A stretch of 64,000 nucleotides of DNA from positions 7,626,001-7,690,000 of the forward strand of contig NC_081335.1 in NCBI RefSeq assembly GCF_022539665.2. The letters are read 5' to 3'. This document shows positions 53,563 through 63,334 of this stretch, piece after piece (positions within the stretch are counted from its first letter, which is position 1; each line of letters begins with the position of its first letter). The DNA comes from Daphnia carinata (taxonomy: Eukaryota; Arthropoda; Branchiopoda; Diplostraca; Daphniidae). The notes below the pieces were generated by a model, which searched no databases, was not told the origin of the DNA, and worked only from the letters and a program-made list of their open reading frames with translations. The position numbers were made by a program, and so were the translations under genes.

Positions 53563-54373
53563 TGTAAAGCATCTTCCCGTGTGGGAAGACTGACTCTGCG
53601 GAGTTAAGACAATAAAAGATATTGAACTCAGAGGCGTTTTACCCACAATGACGTATGCGTTTATTGTAAGCTAAGACATAAGAATTAAAAAGACAAGAGA
53701 GCAAAAGATAAGAAGAAACATTCAGGAAAACAAGTTAAAAGAGGGGATAATTTAACAGGGTCTTACCGTCAACTCACGAGTGAAAGAATGGAAGATAAAC
53801 GACACAAGGCGAACCTGGAATTCAGCTTCCACACGAGCGGTACACAACAAGAGTTCAGATAGGCAAGAGTTGACAATCAACGTCCGGAATAGCTCAGGAC
53901 GAGAACAAGTTTTTTCTCAAATGTTTAGTTAAGGAAACATTAAGTAAGGTACAATACTACTCAATAAAGCGAGGAAGATTGACTTAAGGCAACTACTTGG
54001 CACGGCTGCAACTACTTGTCTGATTTCCGTCAACTGCTAGATTTATCACGAAACTTTGCATATTGCAAAAGTAGCGTGACTGGGCGGAGCTTGTGCATTC
54101 ACGCGGCAGACAATTAAAAGATGCCGTTCGACGTGGTGTGATGTTGAGGGCGTATCGTCTGCGTGAGTCAGCTGCAGGTGTTCATTTGGGTCAGCTGCAC
54201 TGCGTATATGGTGTTGCAATTGCCATGTCCAGACTTGTGTTTACTACTTAAGCAAAAGCGAGAAAAGTTAAAGTAATATATTCGGCTTCGTTACACTTGC
54301 CATGTCCAGACTTATGTTTACTACTGAAGCAAAAGCGAGAAAAAGTTAAAGTATTACATTCGGCTTAGTTACA
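53563..54373 (-). repeat. LTR shared by elements F (3') and C (5')
   Basis: 811 bp, beginning TGTAAAGCAT (as A) and ending GTTACA, otherwise different from the A LTR. F env ends on one side and the C primer site starts on the other. A 78-bp tandem duplication (54218-54295 and 54296-54373) includes the outer U3 end, so the terminal GTTACA is present twice. The purine-rich GGGAGTGA is just outside at 54374. Confidence 0.8.
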
Positions 54374-56110
54374 TCACTCCCGGCGGCGTGAGATTTCGTC
54401 CCGTAATCAGAGTTAATGCATCGGAATCGATTCGGGGGCTGTAGGTCTTGGATCATCGGAAGGACGGCAGCATACAACCCAGATGAAGGTAAAAAGACCG
54501 GAGGCGTAACATATGCACAGGAAGAGAAGCACCAAGAGACATAATATGCCAATGAAGAAGTAATTCTGGATGGTCCCCCATCAAGATGTATAAGTTCCAA
54601 CGCTAGCCGACGTCACCAGAACATTCGATGTACTGTATTTGTGACGTAACGTAAATTCGGGTGGAGGATGCTCGTTTATCGCTGCGACTATATCGGTCAT
54701 AATGTTCATATGGTTCAGCATATTATCAGTATAAGCCGGGTTACTTCGATGTTCATAGACGAAGAACTCGACATCTTCATATCGATAGGAATGCGCAAGT
54801 GTCTGTTCCGGTAACACAATATTTGCTTCAATTGGCATCCAGGTGTAGTTACGGAAGGCATAAGGTTTGTCATTAAAATTAACAAAACCATTAGTCCAGT
54901 AGCAGGGGGAATATTTCACAAGTTCCCATCCGTCGAGATTAATCGTGTAATTTTGAAACTTCGGTTGTGGTCCGCAAGGTGTCAGTATGGTCTCGAATAT
55001 AACGTTCAATGATTTGCATTGTAATCAGTACAGCGGTTTTCCCAAAGGCTTGTAATTTAGTGCATTGTGGTAAATTTAGCTGTGAAGCTGCCAACCATCC
55101 GTTATATTGAGCAGTTGTAACGGCTCTTTCGTGTTTGGCCTTGCGAGCTTCACATTGCATTAGTCTTATTTGTCTTGCCAATTCATTTTCATGATCAGTA
55201 AGTTGCCTCGAATATATTGTATATTTGCGGGTACGCTTAAATTTTCGTCGTTAGATGTCGCCGGAGTCTCCAAAGCCACTGTTAAATTTTCCATGATGGC
55301 CGCCGTCGAAACGGTGAGTTTTGGTTGGCCGATGATCTCAAACGACGAAGTTCTATTGGTGCATTCGTTTTGCAGGGAGGCACAGCGTTTTATACGAGCT
55401 AAATAGAAACCGAGTTGTTTGGCATCGTCTTTTAGTCTGAAAGTTTTTTCGTCTCCCGCTAATCGAACCAATGTGCCTATTCCATCTTCCACCAATCGGG
55501 TATTCATTTTAGTTTTTTAAGTGTAGGTTTTGTCCCAAATCAGTGTTAAATGATTATGTGACCGATTTCCAGTGGTAGCAGAAGCTGTTCCGATAGGTGT
55601 CGCAAAGTCTCCGTCTTCATGTTGCTGGAAAAGTTGGATTTTCTCGAGAACGCAATTTATAATTTCAGAATCGATTGTTTGTAACCAATATACAAAAATG
55701 TCAGGTTCGCGATCAAATACATATTTATCGTCCGAAATAGTCATACGATTATCATCACATCGTTTTATGGCTTATCATCTCGTTGCACACGGCGGGTGAA
55801 GTATCAATTGAAATTTTATCCGGCACTATCACTAATTGACCGAAAAAGTTCATTGTGATGTGGCGTATATTCTTCCATCTTGCGCAAATAATTATAAGCA
55901 AGGAAATTTAGCCGCGGCACGTTCTTCACTATAAATCGCATATTTCACTGTAACGGCCTTGTTATCAGGTGTGATCGGTTGAGAATTAGCATTGGAGAAT
56001 TGTAGAATTCCCATCTTCGATGGCTCTGAACAGTCACATACAGTTGTTTCAAATGCCTGTGGGTGTAACCCGTAAAGGCATAGCAACAGTATGAATGGAA
56101 TCGGTGACAT
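54346..56110 (-). pseudogene. Envelope-like glycoprotein gene of element F, many lesions
   Basis: Start MSPIPFILLL with signal peptide, then the CDC motif as in A. Blocks of A env recur in order (56110-55892, 55744-55517, 55507-55166, 55181-54939, 55009-54581, 54600-54346), each in a new frame. Membrane segment present but altered near 54540. At least five frameshifts or stops. Same protein type as A env, clearly diverged. Confidence 0.75.
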
Positions 56111-56471
56111 TTTCTATAGATGAAAACATATAGTGAACATCGCAATCAAGTTAAGCAGCGTAACATATCGATAAAAGTATTTCATAACATCATGTGGGTT
56201 TCTTAAAACTAGTTAGGGAAATATAAAGGAAGGTAATATAATAAGCAAAAGCGGAAAAGTATATATGATGGCAATTGGAAAGGTCAACGATCTTCCGTTG
56301 GCCTTTCAACAGTTGCCGATGATCGCGAGCGAGTAAAAATACGCATATAGGGTATGCAAAAACACGCTTTGTCTGGAATAAGAGTAAATATTTTTATGTA
56401 GTGACTGGTGTCTTTGGAAAGAAGAAAGAATACTCTCAATGATGCAAAAGAAAAATAGAGAAAATAACTTA
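56111..56471. other. acc2-env spacer of element F, env side
   Basis: No gene. Holds GAAAGGTCAACGATCTTCCG...GCGAGCGAGTAAAAATACG (56277-56343), shared with D 11330-11390 and in part with A 19935. Confidence 0.6.
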
Positions 56472-57112
56472 CAGTGCGGCTCCACTTATAGGACCACCCA
56501 TTTATCGGACCAAACCGGTTATCGGACCGAGGTCAGACTCGCACACTTAGTAGGGGAGGGAGCGCCACTAGGGTGGATTTAATGAAGCATTTTTTAGAAC
56601 CGGGGTGAGCCAAGAGCGGTCTATATGAAGATGTCCCTTCATTGAAAGAGAAGTTGCTTAAATATGGATGCGTTGCGGTAGATGCCATGATATCCGATCA
56701 AACATTATATGACTTCGTTTCAAAAACTAAAGAAAATTTGTTTTAATTAAATGCGTATGTTAAACACAAATTTATTATTTGTCAGCATTGATAAACTTAA
56801 TTTTTCTTTAAACAATTTTACGCTATTCTGTTTAACTTCGCTTACGTTTGGTGTGTGTTTAAAGTAAAGGTTTCAAATGTAGATCCTTTAATTTTTATTT
56901 TTTTATACTATTATTCGTTTCTGTAAGTTAATTCAATTATTATAAAGCTTATCTAGATAGGTGAGTACAGAGAACCAGTGGATACGAGCGGAGCATTAGC
57001 CATTATTACGAATGAGCGCGACGAGATGGCGCTGACCGCAGTCGAGCCGCTTTTCGGACCATCCGCTTATCGGACCACTGCATAGGGTGGTCCGATAAGT
57101 GGAGCCGTACTG
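56472..57112. mobile_element. 641-bp non-autonomous pogo/Tigger-like TIR element
   Basis: Ends CAGTGCGGCTCCACTTATAG and near-perfect complement (CTTATCGGACCACC motif) with TA on both sides (56470-56471, 57113-57114). The CAGT...GGCTCC...TATCGGACC style suits pogo/Tigger ends. Several extra TTATCGGACC copies lie inside each arm. No transposase. Confidence 0.8.
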
Positions 57113-57313
57113 TATCATTTAGGCAGGAGAATAAGAAGATGCATGTTACAAATTTAACAACGGGGAAAAACACAGGTCAATTTTCATTTGAGTTACAACA
57201 AAGGGCGGATACAGACAGGGTAAAAGGCAAGTGAAACACGAGCAAGGAGAAAAAAGGCGCGCTTGGTGGGCTTGGAGGGTGCATTTTCCTAAGCTCAACA
57301 AAACACGTGACAC

Positions 57314-57386
57314 TGGTGCTAATAGTTCAATGACAGAGCGTTCAGCTGTGATGCTGGAAGTCTGAGGTTCGAATCCTCAGCAGGAC
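57314..57386 (+). tRNA. tRNA-like sequence, probably pseudogene
   Basis: A box TAGTTCAATGACAGAGC and B box GGTTCGAATCC are near-consensus; the T arm is perfect (TGAGG/CCTCA). The acceptor stem has two G-G mismatches and the anticodon arm pairs irregularly around CTGTGATG, so the anticodon (GTG, His, if any) is uncertain. Better preserved than the tRNA-like modules elsewhere in these elements. It lies in the acc2-env spacer of F, antisense to it. Confidence 0.5.
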
Positions 57387-58038
57387 TAGATAACTCATCC
57401 ATCAATAATGGTGTTCACTACGCAAAAGGTTACAATTCATTATTTAAAGAAAAAGAAAGGACGCGAAATCTAGCTTTTATTTGCGCCAATTTATTTGAGT
57501 CCAACACATGAGAAAGAATAGGGGGGAGAAATAAAATGTCGCAAAAAGGGAACAAGCCTATGGGGGGAGAAAGAAAAAACGGCTCGGTCGAGACAAGGGA
57601 CATTTGTCTCCGGCACAAGAGATTGGGGTAAAATAGGCGTATTGCTAGCGAAAAACAAAATCTGGGGAGTTTATGGCTTTTGTTTTGTTCATATGCGCGA
57701 AGGACGAAAGGGAGGGAGAAAAATAGAACCTAAGTGAAAAGAGAGAGAATCCAGAAGCTGGGAAGGAAAAGGAGAAAGAAAGGGAGCTCAGCAAGGGGGT
57801 TTAGAAAAATCTTTATCACAGGGTAGAAAACTAACGCTGGAGTATATTTTCTATGCGCAACTATAGGGAGAGCCCTTTCCCCCTATTTTTTCATTTTTTT
57901 CTCTAACTTAAGATGGAATGCGGAGTAGTCGCTAGGAATAAAAGCTGGAGTAAATATTGTTATTAGCGCGATGTATTGTTAGGGAGCAACATATGACAAA
58001 CACAAGGGGATAATTGGAATACAAGACTGGAATAGTAT
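57387..58038. other. acc2-env spacer of element F, acc2 side
   Basis: A/G-rich + strand, no gene. Weakly similar in composition and some words to A 20240-20600. Confidence 0.5.
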
Positions 58039-58401
58039 TTAATTTTCTTCCAGCGGCGTGTTGGGGCGGCGGGTTTCAGGATCCAAACTGAGAATCGAAG
58101 TAAACATTTCGGTTGCCTCGCGCCATTCTCCTTGCTCGATCACCTGGACGAGTTCTTCCGTCCGAGTTCTTGTTACACGAGCTATTCCTCAGCGGTTTTG
58201 AAGATGGTACTGGAGATCCGCCAATCTTGTTCGGAATGGGCACCGGTTGTCGAGGGCTGCCCATACGGCCCGGCTTTTTTCCTCCTTTGTCGAAGTAGTG
58301 CTGGTAGCTTCCATCACTACCACGGAATTTCCGGTGTTGATACCGCGGCAAACTCGCTTAGAGTGGTGTAACGGCAGTCTCCGTGAATGGTCTTCGGCCA
58401 T
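58039..58401 (-). pseudogene. Acc2 of element F, one nonsense codon
   Basis: Starts MAEDHSRR; 120 codons. Shares EATSTTSTKEEKSRAVW and LQYHLQNR with D. A TGA stands where D has TGG after HLQNR; the frame then continues with RTEELVQVIEQGEWREATE and ILSLDPETRRP, the accessory signature, to TAA at 58039. This short form shows what acc2 looked like before the D fusion. Confidence 0.65.
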
Positions 58402-58498
58402 CTTGCGAAGTTGTTGAACCACCGTTTGGCAGCTGTAGTAGTGCTGACGATCGGCAGCGTCGATGAATCGAGAGTGGAGGTTCAGCGTTCAAGACGCG

Positions 58499-58515
58499 TT
58501 GACTTATATAGTCAA
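58499..58515 (-). promoter_or_regulatory. TATA-box palindrome upstream of acc2 (element F)
   Basis: Identical 17-mer TTGACTTATATAGTCAA to D 12663-12679, about 100 bp before the acc2 Met, the same spacing. Confidence 0.6.
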
Positions 58516-58879
58516 ACCTCCCATTTGTAGTTTTCGGCTTCTCTTATTATTTTTGTTAAAAAGTCCGAGTTTAACACTAAGTCTCTTGAGGCGTCCCTCG
58601 ATTGTTTCAACAGGTGTCAGTTTTCTTTGACGTTGTCGTGAGGGGAATTGTTTATTGCTGTGTAGGGTCGGATAGCGTTCTTCCAAGGGCGCACCACGGT
58701 TCGTTTTTCTTCCATTTTTTTACAGTTAGTTTTACTACTGTTTATTAATTGTTGATAGGGAAAGAATAAAAAGTGAAAGAAGAAATGACGAAGTGTAGTG
58801 CTTCTACAAGTGAGTATGGTTAATTATGCATAAATTGTGGATATCAACTTATGAGGGATTCGAAATATGGGCGTTGACT

Positions 58880-59180
58880 GTGTGGCATAATGTTACAGCT
58901 TCTGACTGCGACTCGGGAGTCTTAGTTTCGAATCACGCCGTGACCTTGATTAGAAATTTACTGGTAGGTTCCTCGGGAGTTAGTGAGGTAAACTATTCCC
59001 TAACTACTGAACTGTGGTTTGGTTATCATTAAATATTTTAAGCTTTATTTATCCTGTTTCGAACTTAGAATTACACTTGTTAATGAAATCAGTATGGTAA
59101 ATGACTAAATGGCTGGTTAGTATAGCCCTCGACCACGGCTCGAGAGCTCTCAATTTGGAGCCTCGCCTCAGCCGTTGCTG
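58880..59180 (+). other. tRNA-like segments of element F
   Basis: Two modules matching D: about 58880-58945 (TGTGGCATAATGTTACAGC, CGACTCGGGAGTC, TTTCGAATCACG) and about 59108-59180 (TGGCTGGTTAGTATAGCC, then AGCCTCGCCTCAGCC). Antisense to the element. Not full cloverleaves. Confidence 0.45.
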
Positions 59181-60292
59181 ATATACATCAAATAAATGTT
59201 TTCTTTTCTTTTGGTATTAAAAAAAATTATAGTTGTAAAATGGCGGCAAAAATACAGATCATAATCTTTCTGCTACCTTTCATTTCCTTTTCTATTTGAG
59301 TGTTTTCAGTGCGATGACGTCCTCTTTTACTCTTGTATCTTAAATTTGCCTACAATGAATATTTAAAGGAGGACACGACGTTGTCATGTTGCCTCCGATA
59401 CGGAGAAATAAAACTAAACGCAGCGCTGTTACTCACAATGTCGCGTATAAGTAAGCACGAGACAATACGTGTTTGATAGAATAATCGTGTATTAAAATAC
59501 CACAAGTAGTCAATCGAATGAACAGGTCGGAGGCGAGGGCCTGCTATTACGTATCTATTACTCGGGCATACACTACTAAGGAACAACTAAGACAAGTAGC
59601 GAATATTACTAAGGAGGGGACTTACGCTTCAGCTTATGAGGATGAGGTAGCGGCTCGGAAGGATGTTGAGGTACACACGATAGCTCTCTCAAGGGACGAC
59701 TAACTACTGCGAGTTGCCGATGGCTTTTTATATGTTAGCCATCGACTGTGAGAGCCATACGGCACAGTGTTAAAGGATAGGCGGCAATATCGGGCGGTAT
59801 CGGGCGATTTTGGGCGCCATGGAGAGGTATAGGCGGGCAAATTCGGACGGTATCGAACGAATTTGGACGATAGTTAAAATTCGGTTGGACGGTTTTAGGC
59901 CATTTCGGCCAATCTCAGACCAACCAAAAGAAATCTATTTTTAGCTGACGTGCCGGGACATGTCTTCTTTATTTTTTATATTTTTATGGGACTTTTTAAA
60001 ACTAGGTTAGTAAATGAAGGCTTTAAGTAAAAAGGCTACAGGTATAAAATTCTAGTCTATTTGAAAAAGGAAGTAAGAAGAGGCTTGCTAGACGATTCGT
60101 TACAAATAGCTGATGTAATTTATGCATTCTACTGCGTTTATTTTTGTAGCGTTAAGATAGTGGATATAATGCGAAGGGGAAAAATTTTAGGGGTAGAGTT
60201 CTATACTATGGGGAATACATTGCTAAAGGGAGTAAATAAAAGTTTTTTTCTGTCGGTGGTCCTTTTCCGTTCCTTTTCTTTTCTCGTTGTCT
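59181..60292. other. acc1-acc2 spacer of element F
   Basis: No supported gene. Around 59778-59900 a degenerate short repeat of GGCGGTATCGGGCG-like words runs in one direction. Sequence before 60292 matches D 13800-14010 downstream of acc1. The part 59340-59760 has no counterpart in D and may be an insertion. Confidence 0.4.
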
Positions 60293-60904
60293 TCAATGGT
60301 GAAGGTTGGGGTCGTGCCTCTGACGTTTTCTACCTGTGTCACACAGGTCTGGTGTCCAGTTGAAGGGAGGGGGATGGCGTTTTGCTGGATCTAGGTCTAA
60401 GATCAATTTCAGGGTGTTCACAGTTCCTCCCCAATCTTCGGAGAAGAGATCAACGTTGAGTTTACGAGTCATTGCGGCGGTCCTTTCTTCGATGCGGCGC
60501 TCGTAATGCTGCCGCTCAATCTCCCACGATTCCTGGCTGTCTGGTTCCGGGGAAAGCGGCGTCTGGCTAACGACGTTGACCGTTTTTTCCGGTACTGGGG
60601 TCCACTCGTAAATTGGAATGGCAACCATCGGTGCCATTACTTTTTCTGCCTGTTCGTTGGCACTGAGCCACTCAGTGGCTGATGGATTCTGATGGCTGCT
60701 GGAGTTAGCGCTAAAAATCCTAGCACTGTTTGGCGGGTCTGAACCCAACAAGTGTAGGAAACGTTGTGAAGCTTCTTTGAAATTTCTTGCTGTTAAATAC
60801 ATATCGGGTACGTTATGTGACCGTTTGAATTGTTTAAACATAACCGTTCTAATTTCTATAACGTATAGGTAGTCTTCGATTTCTTCGCGGGCGTCCGGTT
60901 GCAT
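60293..60904 (-). CDS. Acc1 accessory protein of element F
   Basis: The frame is open 203 codons, overlapping the end of pol, but lacks the MDPCAN start of D and C, so its start is unclear; conserved protein begins near ATEWLSANEQAEKVMAP. Helix RQHYERRIEERTAAMTRKL, SEDWGGTV and LKLILDLDPAKRHPPPFNW follow, with basic tail GRKRQRHD. No stops in the conserved part. Same location after pol as in D, C and A. Confidence 0.6.
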   Translation of the reverse strand: MQPDAREEIEDYLYVIEIRTVMFKQFKRSHNVPDMYLTARNFKEASQRFLHLLGSDPPNSARIFSANSSSHQNPSATEWLSANEQAEKVMAPMVAIPIYEWTPVPEKTVNVVSQTPLSPEPDSQESWEIERQHYERRIEERTAAMTRKLNVDLFSEDWGGTVNTLKLILDLDPAKRHPPPFNWTPDLCDTGRKRQRHDPNLHH

Positions 60905-61298
60905 TTGGGGGTGTCAATTCGTCTGCTTGATTGACGGCAGGCGCCACCTGTCGAGCCTCAGACTCCAAATTTATGGCAACTACATTGTTTTCGGGAATTG
61001 GTGTAGTTTTATGTTGATTTTTAAACATGTCATCAGCGATTGATTTATCACCGTCTGAATCATGTGTTTTTCCAGTTTCGTTTTCAATGTTGTTTATTGT
61101 TTTGATCGGCGTCCATTTGCATTTAAGCTGGTTCCAATTCCGCGGTTTCAGATTCCACATTTTCCACATCCACTCTTTATGAATGTTCATTTGCCGGAAT
61201 TAGGTTTTCTGATTCCCTCACTTCCAATTCCACATTTTCCACTTCACTTATTTTTGGCTCCGTATGTTCCGCAATTTTCATCGTTTGGGTCGAAATCG
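60849..61298 (-). pseudogene. Element F pol tail
   Basis: Acidic tail and RRLPIRYRN end as in D and C, with frame disturbance near 61190. Homology stops at 61298 at GTCGAAATCGAT, where an inverted integrase piece begins. Confidence 0.7.
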
Positions 61299-62157
61299 AT
61301 CATCATATGACGCACCGATGGGTGGATATCTAGCCTTTTACAAAACTTATTTGAAAGTCAAGAATCATTATTATTGTCCAAATATAAGGAAAGATATCAA
61401 AGAATATTGTCAAGCTTGTGAGCTATGCATTGCCAACACGTCGTCAACTTATAGAGCATTATTGCATTTTCATGGAAATAGCAAAAGCCCGTTTTCAAGT
61501 TATAGGAATGGACTTTTTGGGTCCTATTACGCCAGCTTCGCCTACTGGAAACCGTTATATTTTAGTTATTACAGATTATTTTGGCCGATGGGTAGAAGCT
61601 GTTGCATTGAAAGATCAAACTGCGCAGACGACAGTAGAATGTGTATATTGTCACACTCGACTTTACTTTATAAAAGATTTGTATTGATCTTTAACAGAAA
61701 ATACAAAACATATCAGAAATGAAGAACAACTACGCGTTTTTACTTACCTTGAACGTGAAGAGAACTAGGAAAGTGTGGGAGAACTCGAAGAGTACGGGAG
61801 AACTTGAGACCTAACTCAGGGCTAAAAATGTATGGGCTTTTATACCCTCGTGAAGGATATACGCCCCATCTCTAGGGTTACATGAGTTCTAGGGATAACT
61901 ATCTTTTACCAAATTATCGGCGTGTTGCAGCATCTTTTCAAGAGAAGCTGTATTGTACGCAAGTTAAACGTTGGGTGTCACGACTTTTCAGAAATGACAA
62001 CCACGTCACTATTTTCCCCTCGCGACAATATAAAACAATTATAGTTAGGCATGGTATGCCTAAAGCTATTCTTTCAGATCGTGTAACCAATTTCACGTCG
62101 AAATTTTTTCGATATTTTTGGAAGAAATTAAAAATTGATCAGAGACTAGCACTGCTT
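61299..62157 (+). pseudogene. Inverted family 1 integrase fragment
   Basis: + strand, head-to-head with F. It begins DAPMGGYLAFYKTYLK (zinc domain), CQACELC, then after a frame change GMDFLGPITP, ITDYFGRWVEAVALKDQ and TVECVY; resumes after the solo LTR with KTIIVRHGMPKAILSD and TNFTSKFFRYF, ending at LKIDQRL. Two catalytic Asp regions seen; the Glu region is missing. Confidence 0.8.
61649..62027 (+). repeat. Solo LTR of a third gypsy-type element
   Basis: 379 bp, TGTCACACTC ... CTCGCGACA, flanked by ATAT at 61645-61648 and 62028-62031, cutting the integrase frame. TATAAAAG near 61670 suits a promoter if it is read on +. The end CGCGACA equals that of the B LTR. Left by LTR-LTR recombination (inference). 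Confidence 0.8.
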
Positions 62158-62385
62158 ATTGCAATAATCAAGACCCAGTCACGTCTGACGCGACTGGGGG
62201 ATTAAGACACACACAATACTGACGACGGTCAGGTTAATTTCTTAAAACTAATACTCTGGTTCGGATGGGTGGTACATAATTATGTTTGTTATGATCCGTC
62301 AGCCAGTCACGTAGGCTACCCGGATATGAAAAGGACGACGTTTAGGAAAAATAGGAAGAATAAGAGAGTGACAGTACTGATTGCC

Positions 62386-62571
62386 GGAGAAATAGGACCT
62401 GGAGAAATAGGACCTGGAGAAATAGGACCCGGAGATTTAGGACCCCAAAATAGGACCTGGAGAAATAGGACCCGGAGAATTAGGACCCAATCTTCAAACA
62501 TATTTAGAAGGGTCCTATTTCTCCATCATAAGGGTCCTATTTCTCCTTAGTATTGGTCCTATTTCTCCATG
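62386..62571. repeat. GGAGAAATAGGACC repeat with direct and inverted units
   Basis: Five to six 15-bp units of GGAGAAATAGGACCT type (62386-62490), a short gap, then three inverted units GGTCCTATTTCTCC (62512-62571). The two arms could form a long hairpin. It may be the end of an unlisted transposon whose terminal repeats are made of such units. Confidence 0.8.
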
Positions 62572-63334
62572 GGAAATAGCCCTAATGCCCGCTGTTATAA
62601 AGGAAGAACCGGATGGCTTATATAGTTTTCCGCACTCCAAACCACGTTATCAATTGCTCTTGCAATCAGTCCATCATAACTTTTTTGTTAAAAATTATTT
62701 TTGTATTTTTTTTGCACGATTACACGCATTATCTATTGCTTTACACAGCTCATGTATAAAAGTTATATTTATTTTTACACAGTGTTTGATTTTTTGCCCT
62801 TGACCTTTCGTTAGTGGCGTTCGCAGTCCTGGTATCGCTCTCCTCCCCCTCCCCCGGCTGATGTCCTTATTCCATGGGAGTTACCGGGGGCGAGGAGGTG
62901 ACTTCCCTGAAATACCCCTTAATACACTGATAAATGAGAAAAAAATTATATGTAGGTAATTTAAGATAGATACATTTTATAATAAAAAAAATACTCTTTG
63001 CCACAAAACCACAGATAAATACCTATACGGTCAGAACGAAAATAATGCGTTCCGCGGGGCTTTAGGTGGGTGCAGGAAACGAATATGTTAACATAAAGAC
63101 TAGCTTATTATTAATAACTTTTGATAAATAATGTTTATAGGATTAATAATACAATTTTTAACTAAATATCGCTTGAAGCAAGGACAAAAGGAGGACTACT
63201 ATAATTCATTCTTGATTCAAATACTATTTATTTCATCATAAAATTTTCAGTGTTTATCAGTTACAAAGATTCCAACAATTATATTAAAATCAAACCCTAC
63301 TGCTATAACTATACCAGGCTGTGAAAGCTGCCTG
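62572..63334. other. No supported gene
   Basis: AT-rich with a C-rich patch near 62840-62895. Short frames only; nothing recognised. Confidence 0.4.

Larger units (their letters stand above)
53563..61298 (-). mobile_element. Family 1 gypsy element F, 3' portion
   Basis: - strand: pol tail, acc1, tRNA-like region, acc2, long spacer, env, LTR. This is the only copy besides A with env still present, and it shows the full family order acc1-acc2-env. Everything upstream of the pol tail is lost at 61298. Confidence 0.8.

Noticed and set aside
59350..59703. Short frames on both strands in the F spacer
   Set aside because: Complementary overlaps of one another, no recognisable motif, no counterpart in D.
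62386..62571. CRISPR-like array
   Set aside because: Units are almost contiguous with no unique spacers, some are inverted, and the sequence is eukaryotic.
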